Shown here: positions 1 through 5,743 of the stretch, in pieces
Layout of the letters: each line of letters starts with the position of its first letter
Numbering within the stretch: the stretch's first letter is position 1
Program-made: the position numbers and the translations under genes
Source of the DNA: DASYAN01 sp036501345
GTDB lineage: Bacteria > Chloroflexota > Ktedonobacteria > Ktedonobacterales > Ktedonobacteraceae
Assembly: GCA_036501345.1 (NCBI GenBank)
Contig: DASYAN010000034.1
Span: 1-6,947 of the forward strand
DNA: 6,947 nt
Direction of reading: 5' to 3'
The notes under the pieces: model-generated
What the model was told of the DNA's origin: nothing
The model's database searches: none
Seen by the model: only the letters and a program-made list of their open reading frames with translations

Positions 1-1
1 A

Positions 2-1066
2 CTACGTCTTCAGCCTAACATCACACTATTTGAGACTACACCTGATAAATACTCCAGCACTATAGGCAACTACGACCTGACAGTATTTGATGGTACGATG
101 CCATTGCATCCTCCCTCGGGCAGTATCCTCTTTGTTGATCCACCTGATGGGACCTATGCTTTTGGCACATCTGGTAAACAAACGGGTGTCAGCCACATCA
201 GCAAGGGGACAGATCCCTTCAATCTACTCACCAATGTTGATCTAAGCAATATACATGTAATACATGATTCTCATCAGCTACAACCAGCTCTGTGGGCTCA
301 AACGGTTCTTGCCGCTACCGAAACGCCCCTACTAATCGCAGGCGAGAACAATAATAGGCGTATTGCTGCGCTTGGCTTTGACCTGCATGCCAGTGATCTA
401 CCGCTGCAGCCAGCCTTTCCCATTTTAATGCATAATCTAATGAACTGGTTCTTACCTCCATCGGTTCCTGAAGATGTACCGCTTATGCCGGGAGTTCCTC
501 TCACCGTCCAGATATGGCCGGGAGCTGATCATGTGACGATTACTGGACCGGACAAACAGGTCACGACCGTTGGCCCTCCGTTTCCGGTAACGCCGTATAC
601 AAAAACCGATTCCGTTGGTCTCTATCATGTGAAGCAGACCGTTCATGGGCGTATTCTGGATGGTGCATTTGCGATTAATCTGTTTAATGCAGGACAGTCC
701 CGCCTAGCGCCAGCCCGCAGCTTACCAATTGTCCATAGCACTAATGTGACATCTAATGGCAATGCAGTACCACGGCAGTTACGCGAAATCTGGCCCTGGA
801 TTGCAGCATTCCTACTTCTTGTACTGTGTGTGGAATGGTGGCTTTTCAGCCGTAGCTACAAAATCCAAACCTCCCTATCACGGCGTGCAGACTCTCGTAA
901 GCTGGCTCGCGGAAACTTTTTGCAGCGTGCATCTGTCAAAAATGCCTGGGTGGCTGCCGTACAAGGTCGCGTGCAAAAATGTTATACTATGATCAGGAAA
1001 CGAGCTAAGAAAGCTGTGAAACAAGTAAAAAAGTATAGGGTTATCCAAGATAGTCGTGGTAGGTAA
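2..1066 (+). CDS. BatA/VWA-family membrane protein, C-terminal part (5' end outside window)
   Basis: The reading frame is open from the left edge (LRLQPNITLF...), so the ATG at 98 is internal and the true start lies upstream; 354 residues are visible. The part seen matches the C-terminal half of bacterial VWA/BatA-like proteins: a 'YDLTVFDG' strand followed by a proline-rich turn and 'ILFVDPP' (nt 89-157), then 'PLLIAGE...RRIAALGFDLHASDLPLQPAFPILMHNLMNWFLP' (nt 326-457), a signature of this family. A beta-rich domain follows, then one clear membrane helix (IWPWIAAFLLLVLCVEWWLF, nt 788-847), and a strongly basic tail of about 70 residues that should be cytoplasmic. The VWA domain and N-terminal helices expected for the family would lie before the window, so no metal-binding site can be assessed. 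Role is inferred: a membrane-anchored surface or assembly factor acting with the similar protein encoded at 2800. The exact substrate is unknown. Confidence 0.85.
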   Translation, partial: LRLQPNITLFETTPDKYSSTIGNYDLTVFDGTMPLHPPSGSILFVDPPDGTYAFGTSGKQTGVSHISKGTDPFNLLTNVDLSNIHVIHDSHQLQPALWAQTVLAATETPLLIAGENNNRRIAALGFDLHASDLPLQPAFPILMHNLMNWFLPPSVPEDVPLMPGVPLTVQIWPGADHVTITGPDKQVTTVGPPFPVTPYTKTDSVGLYHVKQTVHGRILDGAFAINLFNAGQSRLAPARSLPIVHSTNVTSNGNAVPRQLREIWPWIAAFLLLVLCVEWWLFSRSYKIQTSLSRRADSRKLARGNFLQRASVKNAWVAAVQGRVQKCYTMIRKRAKKAVKQVKKYRVIQDSRGR

Positions 1067-1142
1067 ATATGGTTATAATAGTATAGTCAAATAAAGAAAT
1101 GGAGAATTAATTTTTAAAGAATAGAATGTTAAAATGGTGGCG
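1067..1142. other. AT-rich intergenic segment with possible -10 elements
   Basis: No ORF is supportable here. The stretch is markedly AT-rich compared with the flanking genes. A perfect TATAAT lies at 1074-1079 and a TAGAAT at 1122-1127, both on the + strand, but neither has a convincing -35 box at 16-18 bp. Either could drive the structured segment and the rpn genes that follow. If the downstream RNA is an omega-RNA, the last 15-30 bases here would be the guide, because the guide of that family is read from DNA just 5' of the scaffold. No terminator hairpin is visible after the stop codon at 1066. Confidence 0.3.
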
Positions 1143-1262
1143 GACATGTGGGCGCGATAACACGAGATTAGAGCTATCTCAAGGGGAGATGCGGGCACAT
1201 GCTCTTACCAGGGGAACGATCCTGGTGAGGTTTGTAGATGAACTGCAAAAGCAATGGTTTAT
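1143..1262 (+). ncRNA. Candidate structured RNA, possibly stand-alone HEARO/omega-RNA
   Basis: Seen directly: CATGTG (1145-1150) pairs perfectly with CACATG (1196-1201). A symmetric GG/GG internal loop follows, and CGC (1153-1155) pairs with GCG (1191-1193). Inside this, GAGAT (1164-1168) can pair with ATCTC (1176-1180). Immediately 3' is a 10-bp stem with two G.U pairs (1203-1212 with 1221-1230) and an 8-nt loop. A small hairpin follows: TGC (1244-1246) with GCA (1251-1253) around AAAA, extended by AAC/GTT across a bulge. This nested arrangement, about 120 nt long and just before an ORF start, resembles the HEARO RNA class, now recognised as the omega-RNA of IscB nucleases, which is common in Ktedonobacter. 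The identity is from memory of that class and is not verified. No IscB ORF follows; the next gene is an Rpn nuclease. Alternatives are a cis-regulatory leader of the rpn gene or chance folding. The 1203-1230 stem lacks a following T-run, so it is a poor intrinsic terminator. Confidence 0.42.
1203..1230 (+). other. Stem-loop, 10-bp stem, 8-nt loop
   Basis: TCTTACCAGG (1203-1212) pairs with CCTGGTGAGG (1221-1230), giving eight Watson-Crick and two G.U pairs around the loop GGAACGAT. The presence of G.U pairs, rather than a perfect DNA palindrome, favours an RNA role on the + strand. The following bases (TTTGTAGATG) contain only three T residues, so factor-independent termination is unlikely. 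It is the strongest hairpin in the intergenic region and forms the 3' half of the proposed structured RNA. Confidence 0.6.
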
Positions 1263-1278
1263 GTGAGAAAGGGGAGAG

Positions 1279-2157
1279 ATGCAAGACATTCACCATCCTT
1301 GGGATACCTTGATGAAATTGGTGATGGAGAAGGGAGCGCAGGCATTTGCCTCGCTAGCCTTACCGGACATAAAGGTAGGGGAGGTACTCGACAAAGAACT
1401 GCGGGTGACCAACATCGAAGGCGATTTTTTCTGCAATGCGTACTTAGATGACCTCGCGATTATATTGCATCTTGAGTTTCAAAGAGATAAAGACGAAAAT
1501 ATGGATCGAAGGATGTGGGCATATAACGCGGCGATGGATATCAATACAGGTAAGCCAGTCTATTCGGTCCTTGTCTATTTAGTCAAAAAGGGAAATCTAG
1601 TAGAATCGCCTTATGTGCAAAAGATTCCAGGAACAGGAATGGGTCACCATTTCGCCTTTCAGGTCATCAAACTGTGGGAGATCCCATCAGAAGTGATCAA
1701 GCAGAGCGGTTTTGAGGAACTGCTGCCTTTGTTGCCTTTAACAAAAGGAGGCCAAAACCTTGAGACTGTTGATGACATGATTACAGAACTCGTAGCTAGA
1801 AATCGTTCAGACTTATTGGAATTAGGCCATCTCTGTGCTGGGCTTGTCTTTGACGATGAGATCAGCAGGCAATGGCTCAAAGAAAGGTTTAGTAAAGTGC
1901 AAGAGATTATTAAAGAATCTTGGGTTTACCAGGAAACCATCGAGCAAGGCCGCGAGGAAGGCCGCCAGCAGGCTTTTCAGCAAGCCGCAATCAGTGTTGT
2001 TCGAGCACGTTTTCCTGAACTGGAGCAGTTCGCAACAGACATCATTGAGACTGTCAGCGATCCGCATCGGCTTCAAACATTGATCGTTGAGCTGAGTGGA
2101 GCATCGAGTCAAGAGCATGCCAAGGATCTTCTGCTCTCGTTTGTCTCAGGTTCCTGA
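1279..2157 (+). CDS. Rpn-family recombination-promoting nuclease / putative transposase
   Basis: This 292-residue protein has the architecture of Rpn (YhgA-like, PD-(D/E)XK) proteins. The N-terminal 'HHPWDTLMKLVMEKG' is followed by the nuclease core: Glu40 in 'LDKEL', Asp49 in 'EGDFF', and 'HLEFQ' with Glu66 and Gln68, the E-x-Q form of the catalytic motif usual in this family. 'MDRRMWAYN' (75-83) and 'KPVYSVLVYL' (92-101) follow. Residues 126-157 ('FQVIKLWEIPSE...LLPLLPLTKGG') are also family-typical. The C-terminal half is helical and charged, with an 'EQGREEGRQQ' Gly/Glu-rich stretch (222-231) and 'RARFPELEQFA' (242-252). Known Rpn proteins are DNA endonucleases that stimulate RecA-independent recombination; the activity of this copy is inferred. 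The start at 1279 is supported by GGGGAG at 1271-1276, although the spacing is short, and by an in-frame TGA at 1264-1266. All key core residues appear present, so it is probably intact. A second, shorter relative follows at 2211. Confidence 0.8.
   Translation: MQDIHHPWDTLMKLVMEKGAQAFASLALPDIKVGEVLDKELRVTNIEGDFFCNAYLDDLAIILHLEFQRDKDENMDRRMWAYNAAMDINTGKPVYSVLVYLVKKGNLVESPYVQKIPGTGMGHHFAFQVIKLWEIPSEVIKQSGFEELLPLLPLTKGGQNLETVDDMITELVARNRSDLLELGHLCAGLVFDDEISRQWLKERFSKVQEIIKESWVYQETIEQGREEGRQQAFQQAAISVVRARFPELEQFATDIIETVSDPHRLQTLIVELSGASSQEHAKDLLLSFVSGS
2008..2036 (+). repeat. 29-bp exact direct repeat, copy 1
   Basis: These 29 bases, encoding the RFPELEQFAT segment of the full-length Rpn protein, are identical to 2508-2536 in the second Rpn ORF, exactly 500 bp downstream. 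They are the longest exact match I found within a longer diverged duplication. The repeat reflects common origin of the two genes and could serve as a site for homologous deletion. Confidence 0.85.
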
Positions 2158-2200
2158 AGAACTGGCATCGAGGGGAATAATGCTTCAGTTAGTGTATAAT

Positions 2201-2210
2201 GAGGGAAGGA
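2201..2210 (+). promoter_or_regulatory. Ribosome binding site deciding the start of the second Rpn ORF
   Basis: GAGGGAAGGA directly precedes the ATG at 2211, with GAGG six bases from the start. The in-frame ATG at 2199 has no purine-rich site before it (TTCAGTTAGTGTATA) and overlaps this element, so 2211 is the better start. The overlapping TATAAT at 2195-2200 could be a -10 box, but no -35 is visible. Confidence 0.5.
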
Positions 2211-2657
2211 ATGACAACTGAGGATTTAAAGAGAGAAAAAAGTCGTGTGAACGTTGATGACGTGATCAACGCACTAGCCGCAAGAAGTCGTCCAGACTTA
2301 TTGATGCTAGGGTTTTACTTTGCTTCTCTTGTTTTTACTGATGAGGAAGATAAGCAATGGCTCAGAGAAAGATTGAGCGAAGTGCAGGAGATCGTTGAAG
2401 GGTCTTGTCTCTATCAGCTAAATATCCAAAAAGGCTTTGAAGAAGGTCTTGAAAAGGGGCGTGAGCAAGGTCTCCTTCAGCAAACAGCAATCAGGATCGT
2501 TGCTGCGCGTTTTCCTGAACTGGAGCAGTTCGCAACGCCGATCATTAAGCAGATCACTGATCTCAAGCAGGTGGAAAAGCTGAGTATTGAGCTGAGTATT
2601 GCCTCGAGTCAAGAGCGGGCCAAAGACTTCTTGCTCTCACCTGTCTCAGTTGACTGA
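2211..2657 (+). CDS. Truncated Rpn paralogue: C-terminal half only, no nuclease core
   Basis: The product has 148 residues from ATG 2211, or 152 from the upstream in-frame ATG at 2199. It aligns along nearly its whole length with residues 160-292 of the preceding Rpn protein, about 55% identical by hand count. Shared blocks include 'VDDxI', 'QWLxER', 'VQEI', 'RFPELEQFAT' and 'ASSQExAKD', and both end at the same relative position. It carries five extra residues in the Gly/Glu-rich linker (GLEKGREQGLLQQ). The E...D...ExQ nuclease motifs are absent, so it cannot cut DNA by the Rpn mechanism. The frame is intact over about 130 homologous residues, which suggests either recent truncation or selection to keep a stand-alone C-terminal module. 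A tag stop at 2190-2192 closes the frame upstream, and only 53 bp separate it from the previous stop, so no nuclease remnant remains there. It could be a decaying pseudogene, or a small binding or regulatory partner of the full-length protein. Small internal Rpn products are known to be made in this family; whether this one acts similarly is inference. Confidence 0.7.
   Translation: MTTEDLKREKSRVNVDDVINALAARSRPDLLMLGFYFASLVFTDEEDKQWLRERLSEVQEIVEGSCLYQLNIQKGFEEGLEKGREQGLLQQTAIRIVAARFPELEQFATPIIKQITDLKQVEKLSIELSIASSQERAKDFLLSPVSVD
2508..2536 (+). repeat. 29-bp exact direct repeat, copy 2
   Basis: This block is identical to 2008-2036. It lies at the equivalent codons of the shorter Rpn ORF and in the same reading frame, showing that the two genes arose by duplication rather than convergence. 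Confidence 0.85.
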
Positions 2658-2799
2658 AGTACGTTGGAGGGCCGTTTGGAAGACGATGCAGGTCTCATGG
2701 CGGCTCGTCAGGGTAGGCAGCCCGATTTGGGCCAATCTCTAGCACCGAAGGTTCTCACGTCGAACTGATCGAGAAGGATGGAACCGGCAGGAGTGAAAC
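2658..2799. other. Intergenic segment and 5' leader of the VWA gene
   Basis: I see no credible gene in this 142-bp gap. It is GC-richer than the gap at 1067-1142. Short inverted repeats are present: GCCC (2720-2723) with GGGC (2729-2732) around a 5-nt loop, and GGTTC (2750-2754) with GAACC (2781-2785). The segment may fold, but no known riboswitch is recognised and there is no T-run to mark a terminator for the rpn genes. AGGAG at 2789-2793 is the ribosome binding site of the next gene. Confidence 0.5.
2789..2793 (+). promoter_or_regulatory. Ribosome binding site of the 972-residue VWA protein
   Basis: AGGAG sits six bases upstream of the ATG at 2800. Together with the hydrophobic N-terminal segment that follows, it supports 2800 as the true start. 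Confidence 0.75.
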
Positions 2800-5718
2800 A
2801 TGTTACAATTTGAACAGCCATTCCTCCTTTTGCTCTTGATACCGATTGGCATTTTGGTGTATCTCACCTGGAAGCAGATGTCCCTACCTTATCCAGCCTT
2901 CCAACGCTATCTTATCCTGGTATGTCGTGCTCTCCTCTTTATATTGATTATCTTCGCACTCGCCGGAACTACCTGGGCTCTGCCAATATCGCATCAGGCA
3001 ACCGTTTTCGTTGGAGATATCTCTGCCAGTACAGGTCCACAACGATCTTTTATTGAACAGTGGATTAGTAATGCGATCAAACACAAGAGTCCTGATGATC
3101 AGGTCGGCATTGTTGCCGTTGGACACAATGCACTCGTGGAGCAATCGGTAAAGCCACAAATCGACTTTGCTCACTTTGATTCCTCGCCCGATACAAACTA
3201 TACCGATCTAGCAGCAGGACTGCGCCTTGCCGCTGCTATCCTGCCATCTGATAGCCAGCGACACATCGTCCTGTTAACTGACGGGCAGCAGAACCTTGAA
3301 GATGCAATTCAGGAAGCGCAACTTTTACAGCAAGAAGGTATTAGACTGGATATTGTTCCTCTTCCCAGCGCTAATGGCCAGGAAGCTCGCATCGATGACT
3401 TGCAAGCTCCAACTAGCCTTCACACAAATGAGCATTTTGTCCTGCATATCAAACTGTATAGCACTGTTGCCCAAAAAGCCACACTGCGTATTTATCTGGA
3501 TAGTAGTCTGCTTTCAGAACAAAATGTCCAACTTGCAGTAGGACAACAAGATTTCAGCATTAACATGCTTGCACCGTCAAGCGGCTTCCATACATTTCAT
3601 ATAACCTTACAAGCTCCTTACGATACTCTTATACAGAACAATGAAGCGTCTGTATTTGTGAATGTCCAGGGCCCTCCTGCTGTGCTGGTTGTTGAAGGGC
3701 AACCGGGCAGTGGGCAAAATATTGTTTCAGCTCTACAAGCTACCAGTATGCAAGTGGAAACAGGCACGCCGGAGAGTGTACCTGTGAGCCTGGACAGCTT
3801 AGCAAAATATAGCGCTGTTGTATTAGCTGATGTTCCCGCTGCATTATTAGGTGATACGCGCATGCAGGTACTACAATCGTTTGTACGTGATCTTGGTCAC
3901 GGCCTGATTGTCAGCGGAGGCCAGAATAGCTATAGTCTTGGCAGTTACGCCAATACTCCTCTGGAACAGACGTTGCCAGTGCGCATGGATATTCCACAAC
4001 ATAAGGAAACACCCTCGATTGCTGTTGTGCTGATTGTCGAAAGTTTGGAAGCTGACAGCCCTATCAATATCTCCAAGGAGGCTGCAAAAGGTGTTGTTGG
4101 CCTATTAACCCCACGAGATATGGTGGGAATCTCAGGTGGCTATGGGACACTTAGTATCCCTATGCAGGCGGTCCAGGATCGTAGCAAGATTGACAAGGCA
4201 ATTAACAATTTAAATCCAACTGATCCTACAAGCTATGTGCCAGATCTGGTCAACGCTGCCCGCACGCTTCAATCACTTCATACGCAAATCAAACATATTA
4301 TCTTATTAGGAGATGGTGACGCTTATGATACTACCTATGCATCTGTAGTATCAAAAATAGCAGATGAGGGCATTACGGTTTCGACCGTTGCCACAAACGC
4401 GCTGTTACCGCAGGACTCTGCCACCATGCAACAAATTGCTACCTCGGGCAAGGGACGGTACTATCAGGCAGATAATCCCGCAGCCATCCCCCAAATTCTG
4501 CTTCAGGAGACAGAGCATGCTGCACGGCGCAGCGTCATCAACGAGACATTTAATCCTGCGATTGTGGGAAATCATCCCATCCTCACAGGGCTGAATGGCT
4601 TTCCACAGTTGCATGGCTATATAGCGACAACGCCCAAATCAACAGGCCAAATAGTCTTGGCCAGTCCTCTGGATGATCCTGTGCTTGCCGTCTGGCAATA
4701 TGGCCTTGGCCGTGTGGTTGCCTGGACCAGTGATGCACTTGGGCTCTGGACAAAGGACTGGCTTACATGGAATAATGCTGCACGTTGGTGGGCTAACCTT
4801 GTCACGTGGACACTACCAGCACCTAATGATAGTGCCTTGACTGTCAATGGCAAGGTTGTCGATGGCATGGGCCAACTGACCGTCGATCTCAATGCAGCCG
4901 TTCCGGTAGGAACAACACAGCAACAATTACAGGTTCATATTGTTGGACCATCCCCTGATAATAGTCAGCAGACGATTACACTGCAGCCGATAGCCCCGGA
5001 GCGCTGGGCAGGTTCATTTACAGCATCTCAAGTTGGATCATACCTACTTCAAGCTACCTGGCAGGCGTCAGCTAATGGTGCGAGTGGAACTACCAGGAAA
5101 CTTTCCACTGAAACGGGGTTGATCGTGCCATATTCGCCCGAGTATCATACGCAAGGCACAGACCTACGCTTCCTCAAGCTGCTTGCCAAGGCAGGAGGCG
5201 GAGCCTTGCTTAATGCCAACAATGCCGCCACAGCCTTTACCCAAAAACTGGTCTCAACTTCAGCCCTGATCCCCATCACATTCTGGCTCTTGATGTTAGC
5301 GGCTCTCTTGCTGCCCATTGATATCGCTGCACGGCGTCTGACCAGCCTGGAAATCTTTGCTGAGGGCTATCAGTGGCTTGTGACTCATCTCAAGGTTGGC
5401 AATATGGCTCAACTTGCCACATCCGCCGGGGACTTACCTGCAGATACAACGGTTACAGTGCTAGATCGTCTGCGAACTCAACGTCGGCTGCTTCGTGGAT
5501 CTAAAACAGATCATGCCGAGAAGCATCCTATAGGCAAAAAGAAAGTGACACAGGCTAAATCCTCAGGAACAGAAATTGGCAATCCCAATCGGGAAGTGGA
5601 AAGTAGCACCCAGCCAGTCCCGCAGGAGTCCAAACCAACGCAATCTGCTCAGCCAGAGATCTCGATGGCAGCTAGATTGGTAGAAGCCAAGCGTAAGCGG
5701 CAGCGGAAGAGCGAGTAG
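2800..5718 (+). CDS. Membrane protein with VWA domains in a glutamine-amidotransferase-like fold
   Basis: A 972-residue protein. Two membrane helices open it (about residues 6-22 and 36-60). A first VWA domain (about 67-190) has a complete MIDAS: DISAS at 73-77, Thr135 in 'NYTDLAAGL' and Asp161 in 'LLTDG'. A beta-sandwich region follows (about 200-290). 'PPAVLVVEG' (292-300) begins a class I glutamine-amidotransferase-like fold that includes 'GLIVSGGQNSYSLGSY' (368-383). That fold is interrupted by a second VWA-like domain (about 405-570) whose MIDAS is degenerate, and resumes at 'HPILTGLNGFPQLHGYIATTP' (592-612) and 'LAVWQYGLGRVVAWTSDALGLWTKDW' (629-654). An Ig-like domain (about 675-775), a final membrane helix (about 822-841) and a basic, low-complexity cytoplasmic tail ending 'RLVEAKRKRQRKSE' complete it. 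No catalytic Cys is seen at the amidotransferase nucleophile position, so a binding or scaffold role is likelier than an enzymatic one. It is most likely surface-exposed between the N- and C-terminal anchors. It resembles the partial gene at the left edge, and the two were probably once neighbours. The exact function is unknown. Confidence 0.85.
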   Translation: MLQFEQPFLLLLLIPIGILVYLTWKQMSLPYPAFQRYLILVCRALLFILIIFALAGTTWALPISHQATVFVGDISASTGPQRSFIEQWISNAIKHKSPDDQVGIVAVGHNALVEQSVKPQIDFAHFDSSPDTNYTDLAAGLRLAAAILPSDSQRHIVLLTDGQQNLEDAIQEAQLLQQEGIRLDIVPLPSANGQEARIDDLQAPTSLHTNEHFVLHIKLYSTVAQKATLRIYLDSSLLSEQNVQLAVGQQDFSINMLAPSSGFHTFHITLQAPYDTLIQNNEASVFVNVQGPPAVLVVEGQPGSGQNIVSALQATSMQVETGTPESVPVSLDSLAKYSAVVLADVPAALLGDTRMQVLQSFVRDLGHGLIVSGGQNSYSLGSYANTPLEQTLPVRMDIPQHKETPSIAVVLIVESLEADSPINISKEAAKGVVGLLTPRDMVGISGGYGTLSIPMQAVQDRSKIDKAINNLNPTDPTSYVPDLVNAARTLQSLHTQIKHIILLGDGDAYDTTYASVVSKIADEGITVSTVATNALLPQDSATMQQIATSGKGRYYQADNPAAIPQILLQETEHAARRSVINETFNPAIVGNHPILTGLNGFPQLHGYIATTPKSTGQIVLASPLDDPVLAVWQYGLGRVVAWTSDALGLWTKDWLTWNNAARWWANLVTWTLPAPNDSALTVNGKVVDGMGQLTVDLNAAVPVGTTQQQLQVHIVGPSPDNSQQTITLQPIAPERWAGSFTASQVGSYLLQATWQASANGASGTTRKLSTETGLIVPYSPEYHTQGTDLRFLKLLAKAGGGALLNANNAATAFTQKLVSTSALIPITFWLLMLAALLLPIDIAARRLTSLEIFAEGYQWLVTHLKVGNMAQLATSAGDLPADTTVTVLDRLRTQRRLLRGSKTDHAEKHPIGKKKVTQAKSSGTEIGNPNREVESSTQPVPQESKPTQSAQPEISMAARLVEAKRKRQRKSE
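4039..4053 (+). other. Degenerate MIDAS motif of the second VWA domain
   Basis: In the strand 'IAVVLIVESLEADS' the usual Asp-x-Ser-x-Ser is replaced by Glu414-Ser-Leu-Glu-Ala. The other two metal-site positions appear kept: Thr477 in 'DPTSYVPDL' and Asp505 in 'ILLGDGD'. Divalent-metal binding of the normal kind is therefore doubtful in this domain, while the first VWA domain of the same protein has a full motif. Confidence 0.65.
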
Positions 5719-5743
5719 CAGAGATCTATACAGATTGATCAGA
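5719..5743. other. Short convergent intergenic spacer
   Basis: Only 25 bp separate the stop codons of the VWA gene and the oppositely oriented decarboxylase gene. The short repeat CAGATT occurs twice around GAT, but there is no clear hairpin with a T-run, so transcription from both sides may read into the opposite gene. Confidence 0.5.

Noticed and set aside
98..100. ATG at 98 as the start of the first gene
   Set aside because: The frame is open to the left edge and the upstream codons encode a family-typical segment ('YDLTVFDG'), so this Met is internal.
1203..1230. Intrinsic terminator of the left-edge gene
   Set aside because: The stem is good but only three T residues follow, and it lies about 140 bp past the stop codon and close before the next gene.
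1254..1451. A 65-codon + strand ORF overlapping the start of the Rpn gene
   Set aside because: It lies in another frame over the well-supported Rpn coding sequence, and its product resembles no family and has no ribosome binding site.
2720..2732. GCCC/GGGC hairpin as a terminator after the rpn genes
   Set aside because: The stem is only 4 bp and no T-run follows.
4364..4892. ORFs of 69-91 codons on both strands inside the VWA gene
   Set aside because: They are out-of-frame shadows of a continuous, domain-rich 972-residue coding sequence.
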